Positions 63,002 through 64,000 of a stretch of 64,000 nucleotides of DNA are shown piece by piece. Made by a program: the position numbers and the translations under genes. The notes under the pieces were generated by a model that did not search any database, was not told where the DNA came from, and saw only the letters and a list, made by a program, of their open reading frames with translations. How positions within the stretch are numbered: the first letter of the stretch is position 1; each line of letters opens with the position of its first letter. Origin of the DNA: Sphingomonas desiccabilis (GTDB lineage: Bacteria; Pseudomonadota; Alphaproteobacteria; Sphingomonadales; Sphingomonadaceae); the NCBI RefSeq assembly GCF_004135605.1, contig NZ_SDPT01000003.1:434001-498000 (forward strand). Direction: 5' to 3'.

Positions 63002-64000
63002 ATGGCATTCCCTGTACGCGTACGCCGGATCGCGCTGCCGCTTCTGGCCCTGATCGCCACCACGCCGCTCGTTGCGCAGACGGCGCCCCCGCCCGCACCG
63101 CAGCAGCAGAGCCCGAAGTTGCCGCCGTTGCAGCCGGTGGCCCAGGGACCGGATACCCCCTGGCTTTTCAAGGGCAGCGACATCCCGCCCGACCGGTCCT
63201 GGACCTATGGGGTGCTGCCGAACGGCCTGCGCTACGCCGTCCGCCACAATGGCGTGCCGCCGGGGCAGATCGCGATCCGCGTCGCGATCGACGCGGGCTC
63301 GCTGATGGAGACGGAGCAGGAGCGCGGCTTTGCCCACCTGCTGGAGCATCTCTCGTTCCGAGGCTCGATGCATGTGCCCGATGGCGAGTCGAAGCGCGTT
63401 TGGCAGCGGCTGGGCGTGACGTTCGGCTCGGACACCAACGCGGCGACCAGCTTCACCCAGACGGTCTACAAGCTCGACCTTCCGGGTGCCACCCAGGCGG
63501 GGCTGGACGAGAGCATGAAGATCCTGGCCGGCATGATGGCCGAGCCCACGATCACCCCGGTGTCGCTCAATGCCGAGCGCCCGGTGGTGCTCGCCGAGCA
63601 GCGCGAGCAGCCGGGGCCGCAGCTGCGGCTGGGCGACGCCACGCGCGCACTCTTCTTTGCCGGCCAGCCGCTCGCCGATCGTTCGCCCATCGGCAATGTT
63701 GAAACGCTGCAGGCGGCGACAGCCGACATGGTCCGCGCCTTCCACGACCGCTGGTACCGCCCCGACCGGGCGGTGGTGGTGATCGCCGGCGACGCCGATC
63801 CCAAGCTGCTCGAGGCGGCGGTGGTGAAGCATTTCTCCGGCTGGCAGGCGAAGGGGCCGGCGCCCCGGAACCCGGACCTCGGCAAGCCCAAGGCCGGCGG
63901 ACCGTTGAGCGCCGTGGTGAACGAACCGGCGCTGCCGACTCTGGTGCAGATGGCGACGGTGCGGCCCTGGACCGTCGGCAACGACACCATTGTCTTCAAC
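63002..64000 (+). CDS. M16 family zinc peptidase, N-terminal part (cut by window edge)
   Basis: The first 333 residues of a larger peptidase. A signal peptide is followed by a Pro/Gln-rich linker, then the M16 domain with RGFAHLLEHLSFRGSMHVPDG, where HLLEH at 112-116 is the inverted zinc motif HxxEH, and NAERPVVLAEQREQ contains the third ligand region. The rest, including the second inactive-type domain expected for M16 proteins, lies beyond the window. It probably degrades peptides in the periplasm. Confidence 0.92.
   Translation, partial: MAFPVRVRRIALPLLALIATTPLVAQTAPPPAPQQQSPKLPPLQPVAQGPDTPWLFKGSDIPPDRSWTYGVLPNGLRYAVRHNGVPPGQIAIRVAIDAGSLMETEQERGFAHLLEHLSFRGSMHVPDGESKRVWQRLGVTFGSDTNAATSFTQTVYKLDLPGATQAGLDESMKILAGMMAEPTITPVSLNAERPVVLAEQREQPGPQLRLGDATRALFFAGQPLADRSPIGNVETLQAATADMVRAFHDRWYRPDRAVVVIAGDADPKLLEAAVVKHFSGWQAKGPAPRNPDLGKPKAGGPLSAVVNEPALPTLVQMATVRPWTVGNDTIVFN

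Overview
The window looks like a chromosomal segment of a sphingomonad-type alphaproteobacterium (Sphingomonas or a close relative). The reasons are a G+C content of about two thirds judged by eye, alphaproteobacterial markers (a GapR/DUF2312 protein, a MucR regulator, DUF1244, the ctaB-ctaG-ctaE-DUF983-SURF1 gene order), and Sphingomonas-like small proteins. It contains no rRNA operon, prophage, plasmid or CRISPR array. It is almost wholly coding, with no gene-free stretch above 300 bases.

Layout. 0.0-3.5 kb: the N-terminal part of pyruvate kinase (minus strand), DUF1244, GapR, YebC, RuvC, RuvA. 3.6-6.6 kb: a minus-strand glycosidase and 2-hydroxyacid dehydrogenase that separate ruvCA from ruvB. 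6.8-11.7 kb: ruvB, an isochorismatase-like hydrolase and an Mfd-like helicase. 11.9-15.5 kb: DUF4126, UvsE, pterin dehydratase, a small zincin, and the haem exporter pair ccmAB. 15.5-26.5 kb: a lower-G+C GT-C-like membrane protein, an RNA-methyltransferase-like gene, thrC, then a split cytochrome aa3 oxidase locus (SURF1, DUF983, ctaE, ctaG, a 44-residue protein, ctaB, then ctaD and ctaC) with a DUF2490 gene in the opposite direction in its middle. 26.7-30.4 kb: a tightly overlapping operon pyrE-pdxJ-acpS-lepB-AI-2E transporter. 30.4-36.6 kb: three peptidases (an M49-like lipoprotein, M1 PepN, M28). 36.8-42.8 kb: a complete RND efflux operon. 43.3-61.4 kb: a long minus-strand housekeeping series (trmB, metK, lnt, corC, ybeY, phoH, miaB, plsC, fur, mucR, rimI, tsaB, nitroreductase, nfu), interrupted by two accessory blocks (PAP2, a tRNA-Arg and an unknown secreted protein; and VOC, PHA-related, PRC lipoprotein, sorbosone-dehydrogenase-like and catalase genes). 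62.0-64.0 kb: an aspartyl beta-hydroxylase-like gene and the start of an M16 peptidase.

How genes work together. RuvC, RuvA and RuvB resolve Holliday junctions, and UvsE and the Mfd-like protein add UV-damage repair. The cox genes make the oxidase subunits, haem A precursor and copper-insertion factor. CcmAB serves cytochrome c maturation. YbeY, MiaB, TrmB, RimI and TsaB serve ribosome and tRNA maturation. Lnt, LepB and PlsC serve the envelope. The RND system exports compounds across both membranes.

No clearly new multi-gene system was found. The most interesting signals are the interrupted syntenic blocks, a divergent Mfd homologue, an M49-like peptidase with a pentapeptide zinc motif, a pair of intergenic palindromic elements, a hairpin covering the metK ribosome-binding site, and a coding gene that runs into an antisense tRNA.
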